Positions 15,594-23,917 of a stretch of 31,709 bases of DNA are shown piece after piece; the first letter of the stretch is position 1, and every line of letters starts with the position of its first letter. The notes beneath the pieces were generated by a model. The model was not told the DNA's origin and did not search any database. It was given only the letters and a program-made list of their open reading frames with translations. A program made the position numbers and the translations under genes. Where the stretch lies: contig JBHHVZ010000026.1 in NCBI GenBank assembly GCA_046756245.1, forward strand, positions 1 through 31,709, written 5' to 3'. Source of the stretch: G021776435 sp046756245. Its GTDB lineage: Bacteria > Pseudomonadota > Alphaproteobacteria > Caulobacterales > Parvularculaceae.

Positions 15594-17036
15594 ATGGGGC
15601 AAGCTGAAGCTGCGAACGGCCTGGCCGACGCAATCGATAATGCGTTGACGCCGGTGAGCGATTTCGTCAGCTCAATCATTTTCTATTCGGTAAAAATCGG
15701 CGGCGTCGACCTGCCGCTGGTTGTGATTTGGCTGATTTCCGCCGCCGCGATTCTCACCTTTTCCTTGCGCTTTATCAATTTGCGCGGCTTTCGCCACGCT
15801 TGGAGGCTCGTTCTCAACCCGCAGGACCAGAAAGGCGCCGACGGCGAGATTTCGCATTTTCAGGCGCTCTCTTCGGCGATTTCCGGCACGGTCGGGCTCG
15901 GCAATATCGCCTCGGTTCCGGTCGCCATCGCGCTTGGCGGTCCGGGCGCCGTGTTCTGGATGATTCTGGCCGGCTTTCTCGGCATGAGCTCGAAATTCGC
16001 CGAATGCGCGCTCGCAGTAAAATACCGACGCTTCGCACCGGACGGCAGGGTTATCGGCGGGCCGATGTACTACATCGAAGCGATTCTCTCCCGCCACGGC
16101 CTGAAGACGTTCGGCAAAATCGCCGCGGTCTTTTTCGCCGTCATGTGCATGGGCGCGTCGGTCAGCATTTTTCAGGTCAATCAGGCGCACGCCCAATTCG
16201 CCAACGTTACCGGCCTGTCGATCCCGGTCACGTTCGGAATCATCATGGCGAGCGGCGTCGGTTATGTCATTTTCGGCGGCATCCGGCGCATCGGCAAGGT
16301 GACCGGCATCCTCGTTCCGCTAATGGGCGCCGTCTATATCGGCGCAGGGATTATCATCATCTTGCTGAACTTCGCGGAACTGCCGCACGCTATTGCGACG
16401 ATTTTTGAAAGCGCCTTCGGCCTCGACGCCGCGGGCGGCGGACTCATAGGCGCGCTCATCAACGGCATCCGGCGCGCCACCTATTCGAACGAAGCCGGCG
16501 TCGGTTCGGCGGCGATCGCGCACTCGGCCGTGAGAACCAACGAGCCGCTGACCGAAGGTTACGTCGCGCTGCTTGAGCCGTTCCTCGATACGGTCGTCGT
16601 GTGCACGATCACGGCGCTCGTCGTCGTCGTCACCGGCGCTTACGAGCCTTTCCTGTTCGCCGAAGGCGATCTGCAAGGCATCGAAATCACCTCCGCCGCG
16701 TTCGCAAGCGCGTTTCCGTGGTTTCCCTATATCCTGCTGATGGCGTCGATGCTATTTGCTTTCACGACGCTCGTGAGCTGGTCCTATTATGGCGCGCAGG
16801 CCGCAGCTTATCTCTTCGGCGCGACAAAAAGAGTCGACGTCACGTTCAAGCTGATCCTGTGCACGCTTCTCTCGACCGGCGCGGCGGTCTCGCTTTCTTC
16901 AATCATCAATTTCACCGATTCCATGCTGTTCGGCATGTGCATCCCGAACATCATCGCGCTTTACATGTTGCTCAAAGAGCTAAGAAGCGACGTCCGAACT
17001 TATGAGGCGAAATATTTGGGAAGGAAGAGGGAATAG
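15594..17036 (+). CDS. Alanine or glycine:cation symporter family (AGCS) protein
   Basis: The 480-residue inner-membrane carrier imports small neutral amino acids with sodium or protons. Family signatures are visible: GTVGLGNIASVPVAIALGGPGAVFWM, a conserved glycine-rich helix pair; GGPMYYIE; and RATYSNEAGVGSAAIAHSA, the diagnostic AGCS motif. About ten hydrophobic segments are spread through the length, ending with a short basic tail. The start follows an AGGAGG site. Substrate choice between alanine and glycine cannot be read. It follows the secreted M14 peptidase by about 400 bases, so a joint scavenging role is possible. The gene ends convergent with xerC, and its TAG stop lies at the first base of the heptamer repeat array. 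Confidence 0.93.
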   Translation: MGQAEAANGLADAIDNALTPVSDFVSSIIFYSVKIGGVDLPLVVIWLISAAAILTFSLRFINLRGFRHAWRLVLNPQDQKGADGEISHFQALSSAISGTVGLGNIASVPVAIALGGPGAVFWMILAGFLGMSSKFAECALAVKYRRFAPDGRVIGGPMYYIEAILSRHGLKTFGKIAAVFFAVMCMGASVSIFQVNQAHAQFANVTGLSIPVTFGIIMASGVGYVIFGGIRRIGKVTGILVPLMGAVYIGAGIIIILLNFAELPHAIATIFESAFGLDAAGGGLIGALINGIRRATYSNEAGVGSAAIAHSAVRTNEPLTEGYVALLEPFLDTVVVCTITALVVVVTGAYEPFLFAEGDLQGIEITSAAFASAFPWFPYILLMASMLFAFTTLVSWSYYGAQAAAYLFGATKRVDVTFKLILCTLLSTGAAVSLSSIINFTDSMLFGMCIPNIIALYMLLKELRSDVRTYEAKYLGRKRE

Positions 17037-17172
17037 TGAATGGTGAATGGTGAAATAGTGAATTGGAGTAAGGAATAGAAAGAAACGGGACTGTCCGCGC
17101 TGCGCCGCCTTCCATAGTCTCACTCGCCGTCGCCGCCATTCACCACTTCACTATTTCACCATTCACCACTTT
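17034..17172. repeat. Inverted arrays of a GTGAATG-type heptamer between convergent genes (copy 2)
   Basis: The left arm starts in the stop codon of the symporter gene and reads TAGTGAATGGTGAATGG and so on. The right arm is its reverse complement, reaching into xerC. A perfect 22-bp inverted repeat is formed by 17041-17062 and 17147-17168 with an 84-base spacer that is unlike the core of copy 1. Both arms are built of the same GTGAATG/GTGAAATA units as at 3506. Both sites are between convergent genes, a place suited to a shared two-way terminator or a tolerated insertion point. Confidence 0.85.
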
Positions 17173-18135
17173 ACCGGTCGCGCGCGGATGGGCGGAGTCG
17201 TAAAGTTTGAGCAGGGTTTCCGTCTCCACTTTGGTGTAACGCTGGGTTGCGGCGAGCGAAGCGTGGCCCAAGAGCTCCTGAATGGCGCGCAGATCGCCGC
17301 CGGCGGCGAGCAGATGCGTGGCGAAGGCGTGCCTCAACGCGTGCGGCGTCGCGCTATCCGGCAGGCCAAGTCGCGGGCGCAAGTTTCTCAGCGCGCGCTG
17401 CGCGACGGCCGGCGACAATCGCTTGCCGCGGGCGGAAAAAAACAGCGGATCGTCCTTTCCCCCGCCATAGGGACAAAGCGCGCGATAGTCTTCGATCGCC
17501 TTGCGCACGACGTCCATAATCGGCACGGCGCGGGTCTTGGCGCCCTTGCCCTTAACGCGCAGCGCATCAGCGAACGGCGCGTCGCTCCATGAGAGCGACA
17601 GCGCTTCAGAGATCCTGAGCCCCGCGCCGTAAAGCAGCGTGAACAGCGCGGCGTCGCGCGCGCGCCGCCAGTTTTCCCCCTCGCCTGCGCCGCGCCGAGA
17701 GTCCGCAGCATCAATGAGCGCTTCGGCGTCCTTGATGGAAACGGGACGCGGCAGGCGTTCCTTGATTCTGGGTCCGCGCAGCGCCGTGATGGCGTCATTG
17801 TCAACGCCTTCGCGCCGGCGCAAAAATGCAAAGAATGATTTCAACGCAGAAAGCTCGAGCTTGATCGTCTGCGGCTGCAATCCTTCAGCCCGGCGGGCGG
17901 CGAGAAACGCGCGGATGTCGCGCGCATCAAGTTGCGCCAGCGTTTCGAGAGTGGGCCGGCCGCCGAGATAAACTGTCAGAAAATCGAAAAACCGTATGAG
18001 CGTCGCGCCATAGTTGCGCGCGGTATAAAGGCTCGCCCGGCGCTCGGTCTTCAGATATGTGAGAAAAGCGATGGCGGGCGTCCCGGCGCCCTGCCCATGT
18101 TTTTCCGCAATCCGGCGTGCGATCGATTTCGCCAT
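17140..18135 (-). CDS. xerC: Tyrosine recombinase XerC
   Basis: The 331-residue site-specific recombinase should act with XerD at the dif site to resolve chromosome dimers. An N-terminal SAM-like DNA-binding domain (about 20-110) is followed by the catalytic domain with the full set of residues: Arg174 in GAGLRISEAL, Lys198 in VKGKGAKTR, His265 and Arg268 in PHALRHAFATHLL, His291 in LGHASLAATQRY and nucleophile Tyr300. It lies 47 bases downstream of engB and may be the last gene of the rpmH-rnpA-yidC-engB run. Oddly, its last ten or so codons (KVVNGEIVKW) and the TGA stop are made of the heptamer repeat array, so the original C-terminus has probably been replaced. Confidence 0.88.
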   Translation of the reverse strand: MAKSIARRIAEKHGQGAGTPAIAFLTYLKTERRASLYTARNYGATLIRFFDFLTVYLGGRPTLETLAQLDARDIRAFLAARRAEGLQPQTIKLELSALKSFFAFLRRREGVDNDAITALRGPRIKERLPRPVSIKDAEALIDAADSRRGAGEGENWRRARDAALFTLLYGAGLRISEALSLSWSDAPFADALRVKGKGAKTRAVPIMDVVRKAIEDYRALCPYGGGKDDPLFFSARGKRLSPAVAQRALRNLRPRLGLPDSATPHALRHAFATHLLAAGGDLRAIQELLGHASLAATQRYTKVETETLLKLYDSAHPRATGKVVNGEIVKW

Positions 18136-18182
18136 GTCCGCAGTCGGCGCGCATCAGGGTTAACAAAGCGTTGACGCGCCTA

Positions 18183-18824
18183 TTACCCTGCAATCGCTGC
18201 GAGATCCGCCCTGAGTTCGGGAACGCCTTCGCCGCTCACCGCCGAAGTCGCGCGGACAACCGGATGCGCCGCCGGCCGGCGCGCAATCGCTGATGCGGTT
18301 TCCTCGATCAGATGCGCCAGCGCGGTCGGTTTAATATTGTCCGCCTTGGTCAGCACAATCTGATAGCTGACAGCGCATTCGTCGAGCATGTCCATGATGT
18401 CCCGGTCGGCGGGTTTGAGCCCATGACGGGCGTCGACCAGCACACAGGCGCGGCGCAACTCAGCCCGCCCGCGTAAGAATTCGCGGGTCAGCCGCGACCA
18501 GTTCTGCGCGTCTTTTCTGGATGCGCGCGCATAGCCGTAACCCGGCAGATCCACCAGGCGCAGGGCGCCGCCGAGATCGAAATAATTGAGCTCGCGCGTT
18601 CGCCCCGGCGTGTTGGAGGCGCGCGCCAGCGCCTTGCGGCCGGTCAGTGCATTCAAAAGCGAGGACTTGCCTACGTTGGAGCGCCCCGCAAAGGCGATTT
18701 CGGCCGGCCCGCCCTCAGGCAGCCTCGCCATATCGACGACGCCGAGCATGAAATCGCAAGGGCCTGCAAAAAGCTTCCGGCCTTTTTCGAGGGCGTCGGG
18801 CGAATATTCCGTATCCGGCGTCAC
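18183..18824 (-). CDS. engB: Ribosome biogenesis GTPase EngB (YihA/YsxC)
   Basis: The 213-residue small GTPase is needed for large ribosomal subunit assembly and cell division in many bacteria. Motifs seen: G1 GRSNVGKS (47-54), G2-region NTPGRTRELNYF, G3 DLPGYGYA (from 92) and G4 TKAD (156-159). The translation start is a GTG at 18824, thirteen bases after the yidC stop, with GGGGGA upstream. Placement directly after yidC is a conserved alphaproteobacterial arrangement. The length is normal for the family and no key residue is missing. Confidence 0.95.
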   Translation of the reverse strand: MTPDTEYSPDALEKGRKLFAGPCDFMLGVVDMARLPEGGPAEIAFAGRSNVGKSSLLNALTGRKALARASNTPGRTRELNYFDLGGALRLVDLPGYGYARASRKDAQNWSRLTREFLRGRAELRRACVLVDARHGLKPADRDIMDMLDECAVSYQIVLTKADNIKPTALAHLIEETASAIARRPAAHPVVRATSAVSGEGVPELRADLAAIAG

Positions 18825-18837
18825 AAAGGTCCCCCGG

Positions 18838-20643
18838 CTATTCGCCGGCGACCGGTTTTTTTTTGGTCAAAAAGCTCGGTAACTTGAAGCGTTCGCCCCA
18901 GTCTATGCTGACGCCGTTCTTCTTCATGATGAGCCACTGCTGCAGGATCGACAACGCCGTGTTCCAGAACCAGTAGAGCACGAGGCCGGCGGCGAATCTG
19001 GCGAAAAGAAACGTAAAGACGATCGGCATCATCGCAAACATCTGCGCCTGCATGGGATCGGCCGGCGGCGGGTTGAGCTTCGTTTGAAACCACATCGCCG
19101 CGCCCATCAGCAGCGGCAGGACGCCGATGCCGAGCAGACCGCCAATCGCCGGGATCGCTGTCGGATCATATGGCAGCAAACCAAAAAGATTAAACACCGT
19201 TGTCGGATCAGGCGCCGCCAGATCGCGTATCCACCCGAAAAACGGCTCATGGCGCAGCTCGATCGTGACAAAGAGCGTCTTATAGAGCGCAAAGAATATC
19301 GGCATCTGGATGAGGATCGGGATGCAGCCGGCCAACGGGTTCATTTTCTCCCGCTGGTAAAGCGCCATCATCTCCTGCTGCATCTTCTGCTTGTCATCCT
19401 TGTAGCGCTCCTGAAGTTTTTTGACCTGCGGCTGAAGCTTTTTCATTTTCGAAGCCGTCTCGAACGCCTTGTTGGCGACCGGGAAGAGAATGGCCTTAAT
19501 AATCAGCGTCAGAATAAGGATGGCGACGCCGAAATTGCCGATCAGGTCGCCGAAAAAGTTGAGCGTGTAGAAAATCGGCCGCGTCAGGAAGAAAAGATGC
19601 CCCCAATCGATCGCCTTGTCGAAATCGAGCACCCCGAGTCCGCCCTTGTCCGGCGCATGTTCGTAAGACTGTAGAATGTCGACGTCCTTTGCGCCGGCGA
19701 AGGCGTGGGAGGTGATCGACAGCGTTTCGCCGGACTGGAGCGCGACCGGATTTAGCGCGTAGCTCGCTCTGAACAGCGGATTGGTCTCAGGACCGGTCTT
19801 GTCGATGCCGCCGGTGAAGGGAGCGTCCTGCGGCGGAATGGCGGCGGCGAGCCAGTATTTTTTCGTAATGCCGAGCCACCCGCCTGTTCCTTCCTCCCTG
19901 ACGGTGCTGCGGTTCGTTTTCTGGAGTTTTTTGTATTTGCGCTCATAGAGTTTGCCGCCGATGATGCCGACCGGGCCCTCGTGCAGGATCATGAAGTTCT
20001 TGAGGTCGTCGGGCACGCCGCGCTGAACGACGATACCATAAGGCGTCAGCGTCGCGGCTTCGTTTGATTCGTTGCGCACGGTCTGGGTGACCGTAAACAT
20101 GAAGCGCTCGTCGACTTCAAAGGTTTTTTCGTAAACCAGCCCGTCTCGGCGAAGCGTCAATGTCACCGGCGTTTCAGGCGTGAGCCTTGCGCCTTCGGGC
20201 GCGGACCACGTGGCGCCTCCGGTGTTCTCGCCGGCCGTCGCCCATCCATGTTCGATGTAATGGCCGTATTTCGCCGCGCGCGGACGCAACACACGGATCT
20301 CGGAACTTTCCGGATCGAGTTCTTCGCGGTAACGCTTCAGCATCACATCGTCGATGCGTCCGCCCAGAAGATTGATCGATCCGTCGAGACTGGGCGTGTC
20401 GATCGGCACCCGGCCCGGCGTTTCGGCGAGGGCTTCATCGAGCGAATCGGCGGCTGCGGGTTCAATGACGCCCAGATCTGCGGCGTCGGCGCCCGGAACG
20501 GCGGCGTCGGACGCGGCGTCCGCCTGCTCGGCCGCTTCGCGGGCGGCGCGGTAGGCCTCCTCCTGCGGGCCGGCGACGAATACCTGCCACAAAATCAATA
20601 TGCCCGCCGAAAGCGCTACGGCCAGAATGAGGTTACGATCCAT
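18838..20643 (-). CDS. yidC: Membrane protein insertase YidC
   Basis: The 601-residue Oxa1/YidC-type insertase helps fold and insert inner-membrane proteins, alone or with SecYEG. The N-terminal membrane anchor (LILAVALSAGILILWQVF, residues 4-21) is followed by a periplasmic beta-rich domain to about 350, as in Gram-negative YidC. The five-helix insertase core follows, with the conserved KKLQPQVKKLQERYKDDKQK cytoplasmic coiled region and NPLAGCIPILIQMPIFFALY. The C-terminus is basic (KLPSFLTKKKPVAGE). The gene lies 40 bases after rnpA. The small yidD gene often found between rnpA and yidC is absent here. Confidence 0.96.
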   Translation of the reverse strand: MDRNLILAVALSAGILILWQVFVAGPQEEAYRAAREAAEQADAASDAAVPGADAADLGVIEPAAADSLDEALAETPGRVPIDTPSLDGSINLLGGRIDDVMLKRYREELDPESSEIRVLRPRAAKYGHYIEHGWATAGENTGGATWSAPEGARLTPETPVTLTLRRDGLVYEKTFEVDERFMFTVTQTVRNESNEAATLTPYGIVVQRGVPDDLKNFMILHEGPVGIIGGKLYERKYKKLQKTNRSTVREEGTGGWLGITKKYWLAAAIPPQDAPFTGGIDKTGPETNPLFRASYALNPVALQSGETLSITSHAFAGAKDVDILQSYEHAPDKGGLGVLDFDKAIDWGHLFFLTRPIFYTLNFFGDLIGNFGVAILILTLIIKAILFPVANKAFETASKMKKLQPQVKKLQERYKDDKQKMQQEMMALYQREKMNPLAGCIPILIQMPIFFALYKTLFVTIELRHEPFFGWIRDLAAPDPTTVFNLFGLLPYDPTAIPAIGGLLGIGVLPLLMGAAMWFQTKLNPPPADPMQAQMFAMMPIVFTFLFARFAAGLVLYWFWNTALSILQQWLIMKKNGVSIDWGERFKLPSFLTKKKPVAGE

Positions 20644-20683
20644 GAATCTTCCCGATAATTCTCCGCGCGTCCCGCAGCACGGC

Positions 20684-21019
20684 TCAGCCGGTCTTGCGGC
20701 GAAGGCTTAAAAGGGCGCGCTTCATATCGTCAAGCAAGGCGGCGTATTTCCTCGTATAGGCGGATCGTCGCGCCACCAGGACATAGTCCGCCCCGGCTTC
20801 GGCATGTTCCGGAAAAACCTCCCGCACGGCCGCGCGCAACCGCCTGCGAATGTGGTTGCGAAAGACCGCGCCGCCAAGCTTTTTCGTAACCGTAAGTCCG
20901 ACGCGGACCTCCGCGCGCCCATCGTCCCGAAACCGCCTGACGAGAAGGAAAGCCAGCGTGCCCGCCTTTGCGCCCCGGCGCAGCCGCAGGAAATCCGCAC
21001 GCTTTTTCAATGGCTTCAC
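20684..21019 (-). CDS. rnpA: Ribonuclease P protein component
   Basis: The 111-residue protein partners with the RNase P RNA to cut the 5' leader of pre-tRNAs. The signature RNHIRRRLR (54-62) is the RNR motif, and the protein begins MKPLKKRADFLRLRRGAKAG, matching the family N-terminus. The start is a GTG at 21019. A longer frame upstream to 21247 overlaps rpmH antigenically meaningless sequence and should not be used. It lies 50 bases downstream of rpmH and 40 upstream of yidC, the classical order. Confidence 0.94.
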   Translation of the reverse strand: MKPLKKRADFLRLRRGAKAGTLAFLLVRRFRDDGRAEVRVGLTVTKKLGGAVFRNHIRRRLRAAVREVFPEHAEAGADYVLVARRSAYTRKYAALLDDMKRALLSLRRKTG

Positions 21020-21069
21020 GGCTAAGGGCGCGCCCTGCGCCAATCCGCCGCCGGAGCGGTCGGCGGTCC

Positions 21070-21204
21070 TCAGGCCGACAATTTCTTGCGCCCCTTGGCC
21101 CGGCGCGCCGCCAGTATCCGGCGCCCGCCCTTGGTCGCCTTGCGGGCGCGAAAACCGTGGCGGCGTTTGCGCTTGAGCCGGCTCGGCTGATAGGTCCGTT
21201 TCAT
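21070..21204 (-). CDS. rpmH: 50S ribosomal protein L34
   Basis: This 44-residue gene is easily missed because of its size. Read on the minus strand from ATG at 21204 it gives MKRTYQPSRLKRKRRHGFRA at the start and GRKKLSA at the end, the invariant L34 pattern of a short, highly basic ribosomal protein. The stop is TGA at 21070-21072. Its position at the head of the rnpA-yidC-engB run is conserved in most bacteria. The purine-rich GGGCGAAACG before the ATG is a plausible ribosome site. Very confident from the sequence itself. Confidence 0.97.
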   Translation of the reverse strand: MKRTYQPSRLKRKRRHGFRARKATKGGRRILAARRAKGRKKLSA

Positions 21205-21524
21205 CGTTTCGCCCTTTAATCACTGGCGTCAGCGGCGCGCGCCGCAAGAGCGCGCGGGATAGCCGAGGCGGCCCGTCCAGTCAAGCCGCCGGCTGGCGCA
21301 AACCGCCTGCTGGCGGACCTCCGCCCCGCGTGAGATCGGCCGCTTCTCACTTCGCGCCATTGTGACCCTAAAATCCGTTGAATTTAAGAGCCCTTGAGCC
21401 AGTTCCCTGTTAAGCCCTCGGTCCCAGTGTAATGGGCGCGCAAGCTCCGCCTTCCCGGCATTCCACTGCGGCGCGGACTGCAGGCGCAGGCTATAAACAG
21501 GATGAGACAACTTTGACGACGCGC
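21205..21524. other. Divergent intergenic region between rpmH and the TVP38-type gene
   Basis: No gene seen. It should hold the rpmH promoter (minus strand) and that of the plus-strand membrane protein. Visible structure: CCGCC-TGCT-GGCGG hairpin at 21303-21316, preceded by a similar GGCTGGCG stretch, and an AT-richer segment at about 21360-21400. I could not settle on convincing -35/-10 boxes, nor did I see DnaA boxes. Confidence 0.5.
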
Positions 21525-22256
21525 ATGGAAAATGACGACGCGCTCTCCCCAGACGTCGCCAGGCGATCCAAGACGATCGCACGGGTCGGACTATTGGCGC
21601 TGGCTGGTGTGGCTGCGGCGGCGTTCTTCTTTGGTTTCCGCGACTATTTGAGCTTTGCAGCCCTGCAGGAACATTACGCCGCGCTGCAGGAGTTCGTGGC
21701 GGCGCAATTTTTCGTGGCGGTCGGCGTTTACATTCTGGTCTATATCTCTGTCACTGCATTCTCTCTGCCCGGCGCCACGGCGATGTCGCTGCTCGGCGGG
21801 TTTTTGTTCGGAATCTGGGTCGCATTCGGCGCGGTGATGATCGGCGCGACCACGGGCGCGACCATTCTGTTCCTGATCGCGCGGACAGCCTTCGGCGACA
21901 GTCTGCGCCGGCGCGCAAGGGGTTTTGTCGCGCGCATGGAGCAAGGTTTCAGGAAGAACGCATTTTCCTACCTGCTGCTGCTGCGGCTCATTCCGCTGTT
22001 TCCGTTTGTGATCGTCAATATTGCGCCGGCCCTCGTGGGCATGAGGACGCGCTCCTACGTTCTTGCAACGATAATCGGCATTATTCCCGGCGTCTTCGCT
22101 TTCGTAAGCGCCGGCAACGGCCTTGGCGCGGTGATCGAAACGGGCGGCGACGTTGAGCTTTCGGGTCTCTTTATGCAGCCGGAGATTTTGACGCCGATCA
22201 TTGCGCTCAGCATTCTCGCCCTTATCCCCATCGCCTACCGCGTGCTAAGAGCCTAA
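21525..22256 (+). CDS. TVP38/TMEM64-family (DedA-like) membrane protein
   Basis: The 243-residue integral membrane protein belongs to the SNARE-associated/VTT family. After a short polar N-terminus come about six hydrophobic segments. The family core is visible: YISVTAFSLPGATAMSLLGGFLFG, followed by GATTGATILFLIARTAFG, then RLIPLFPFVIVNIAPALVGM and GIIPGVFAFVSAGNGLG. The molecular activity of bacterial members is not settled; lipid scrambling or metal/lipid transport have been proposed for the wider family. Start at 21525 chosen because earlier in-frame codons from 21432 encode a polar sequence without a ribosome site; a TTG at 21513 is also possible. In many bacteria such proteins are adjacent or fused to a mercuric-reductase-like flavoprotein, as here. 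Confidence 0.88.
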   Translation: MENDDALSPDVARRSKTIARVGLLALAGVAAAAFFFGFRDYLSFAALQEHYAALQEFVAAQFFVAVGVYILVYISVTAFSLPGATAMSLLGGFLFGIWVAFGAVMIGATTGATILFLIARTAFGDSLRRRARGFVARMEQGFRKNAFSYLLLLRLIPLFPFVIVNIAPALVGMRTRSYVLATIIGIIPGVFAFVSAGNGLGAVIETGGDVELSGLFMQPEILTPIIALSILALIPIAYRVLRA

Positions 22257-22325
22257 ACGAAAACACAAACCACGCGGAAAGTCGGACAATAATCATATGA
22301 TCGCTTGCGCCAGACCATATCTGCT

Positions 22326-22356
22326 CGGGCTCTTTATTTCTTACTTTCAGAGCCCG
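22326..22356. terminator. Hairpin in the gap after the TVP38-type gene
   Basis: CGGGCTCT (22326-22333) pairs with AGAGCCCG (22349-22356) across a 15-base AT-rich loop. It lies about 70 bases after the stop. No T-run follows on the plus strand. The rest of the 218-base gap has no gene I can support. Confidence 0.45.
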
Positions 22357-22474
22357 GGCCAGCCCTCTATGAGGCGGGCGAATGTCTGTCTCGAGACTGA
22401 CGCGCCTGTAGAGATGATTTTCAGTTGGGCTCTGAGAGGGCGGCGGTAGGCGCGCAATTCCCTGAGAAAGGCGG

Positions 22475-23908
22475 ATGGGCGAAACAATTTCAGCGGATCT
22501 TTGCGTCATCGGCGCAGGCGCAGGCGGATTGTCCGTCGCCGCCGGCGCGGCACAACTCGGCCGCAAGGTCGTTCTGATCGAAAAAGGCGCCATGGGCGGC
22601 GACTGCCTCAACGCCGGCTGCGTGCCGTCAAAAGCGTTGCTGGCGGCGGCGTCGCGCGCCGCCGCCGTCAGGAATGTGGGCGAATTCGGAATCAGAGCAA
22701 GCGCGCCTGAAATCGATTTCCCCGCGGTCATGGATCACGTTCACTGCGTCATCGCCGCCATCGCGCCCCATGACAGCCAGGAACGCTTCGAGGGGCTCGG
22801 CGTGCGGGTCATTCGCGCACACGCAACATTCACCGGTCCGCGCAGCGTCGAGGCCGGCGGCGCTGTCGTCAAAGCGAAGCACTTCGTCATCGCAACCGGA
22901 TCAAGCCCAGCCGTTCCGCCGATCGACGGGATCGCGCAGACTCCTTTCTTCACCAACGAAACTATTTTCGAAAACCGCAAGCGCCCCGAACGTCTCGTCA
23001 TCCTGGGCGGCGGACCGGTCGGGGTTGAAATGGCCCAGGCGCACCAGCGCCTGGGTTCGCAGGCGGTTCTCATTGAACAGGATACGATCCTGAACAGGGA
23101 CGATCCGGAGCTCGTCGGCGTGTTGCGCGATGCGCTCGTCTCCGAAGGCGTCGATATTCGCGAAAACGCCCGCGCAATCCGCGCCCGACCGTCGCCGCGC
23201 GGCGTTGAAGTTGATTACGACGACCGAAACGACGGCGCCGGACTGAAAACCGTCCAGGGCTCGCACCTGCTGGTCGCGGTCGGTCGCCGCGCCAATGTGG
23301 ACGGGCTCAATCTCGCCGCTGCGGGCGTCGAAACGAACGAACGCGGCGTTGCCGTCGACGACCGTCTGCGCACCGCCAACAAGCGCATCTATGCGATCGG
23401 CGACGTCATCGGCGGACCGCAGTTCACCCATACGGCGGGCTATCACGCCTCCATTGTCATCAGAAATATTCTCTTCAAGGCGCCGGCGAAAAATCGCGAC
23501 GCGCTGTCGCCGCGCGTCACATTTTGCGACCCGGAGCTCGCCCAGGCAGGCCTCACCGAACAGGCGGCGCGGGAGAAAGGGTATAAAATCTCGGTGGCGC
23601 GCTGGCCGTTCGCCGACAATGATCGCGCGCAAGCCGAACGCGAAACGGCCGGTTTTGTAAAAGTCGTCACAAAAGAAAACGGCCGCATTCTCGGCGCCGC
23701 CGTCGTCGGTGGAAACGCAGGCGATCTCATACAGCCCTGGGCGCTTGCAATCGCCGGCAATCTGGGCGTGAAAGCATTTAAAGACTATATTGCCCCCTAC
23801 CCGACCCGCGGCGAAGCGTCAAAGCGCGCGGCGGGCGCATGGTACGCGCCCATGCTGTTTTCGGGACGGACGAAAGCGCTTGTTTCGTTATTGTCTATTT
23901 TAGATTGA
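22475..23908 (+). CDS. FAD-dependent disulfide-reductase-like oxidoreductase (mercuric reductase/dihydrolipoamide dehydrogenase family)
   Basis: The 477-residue flavoprotein has the two-dinucleotide-fold layout of class I pyridine nucleotide-disulfide oxidoreductases. Seen: FAD-binding GAGAGGLSVAAGAAQLG (from 13), redox pair GGDCLNAGCVPSK (Cys44/Cys49), the ATGSSPAVPP turn, NAD(P)-binding GGGPVGVEMAQAHQRLGS, and the second FAD motif YAIGDVIGGPQFTH. The C-terminal dimer domain carries APYPTRGEASKRAA where dihydrolipoamide dehydrogenase has HPTxxE, so the usual catalytic His is replaced by Tyr. No extra cysteines of true MerA are seen at the C-terminus. The substrate is therefore unknown. It follows the TVP38-type gene by 218 bases and precedes a histidine kinase by nine. 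Confidence 0.88.
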   Translation: MGETISADLCVIGAGAGGLSVAAGAAQLGRKVVLIEKGAMGGDCLNAGCVPSKALLAAASRAAAVRNVGEFGIRASAPEIDFPAVMDHVHCVIAAIAPHDSQERFEGLGVRVIRAHATFTGPRSVEAGGAVVKAKHFVIATGSSPAVPPIDGIAQTPFFTNETIFENRKRPERLVILGGGPVGVEMAQAHQRLGSQAVLIEQDTILNRDDPELVGVLRDALVSEGVDIRENARAIRARPSPRGVEVDYDDRNDGAGLKTVQGSHLLVAVGRRANVDGLNLAAAGVETNERGVAVDDRLRTANKRIYAIGDVIGGPQFTHTAGYHASIVIRNILFKAPAKNRDALSPRVTFCDPELAQAGLTEQAAREKGYKISVARWPFADNDRAQAERETAGFVKVVTKENGRILGAAVVGGNAGDLIQPWALAIAGNLGVKAFKDYIAPYPTRGEASKRAAGAWYAPMLFSGRTKALVSLLSILD

Positions 23909-23917
23909 GGACGAGCA

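Noticed and set aside
18161..18175. CtrA-like box (TTAA, seven bases, TTGA) upstream of xerC
   Set aside because: One mismatch to the consensus and expected by chance at this rate; it lies in the short gap after engB with no other promoter sign.
20684..21247. 187-codon version of rnpA
   Set aside because: The upstream 76 codons are an out-of-frame reading of rpmH; the family N-terminus begins at the GTG at 21019.
22297..22449. Possible 50-codon gene after the TVP38-type gene
   Set aside because: No ribosome site, no family, and it crosses a terminator-like hairpin.
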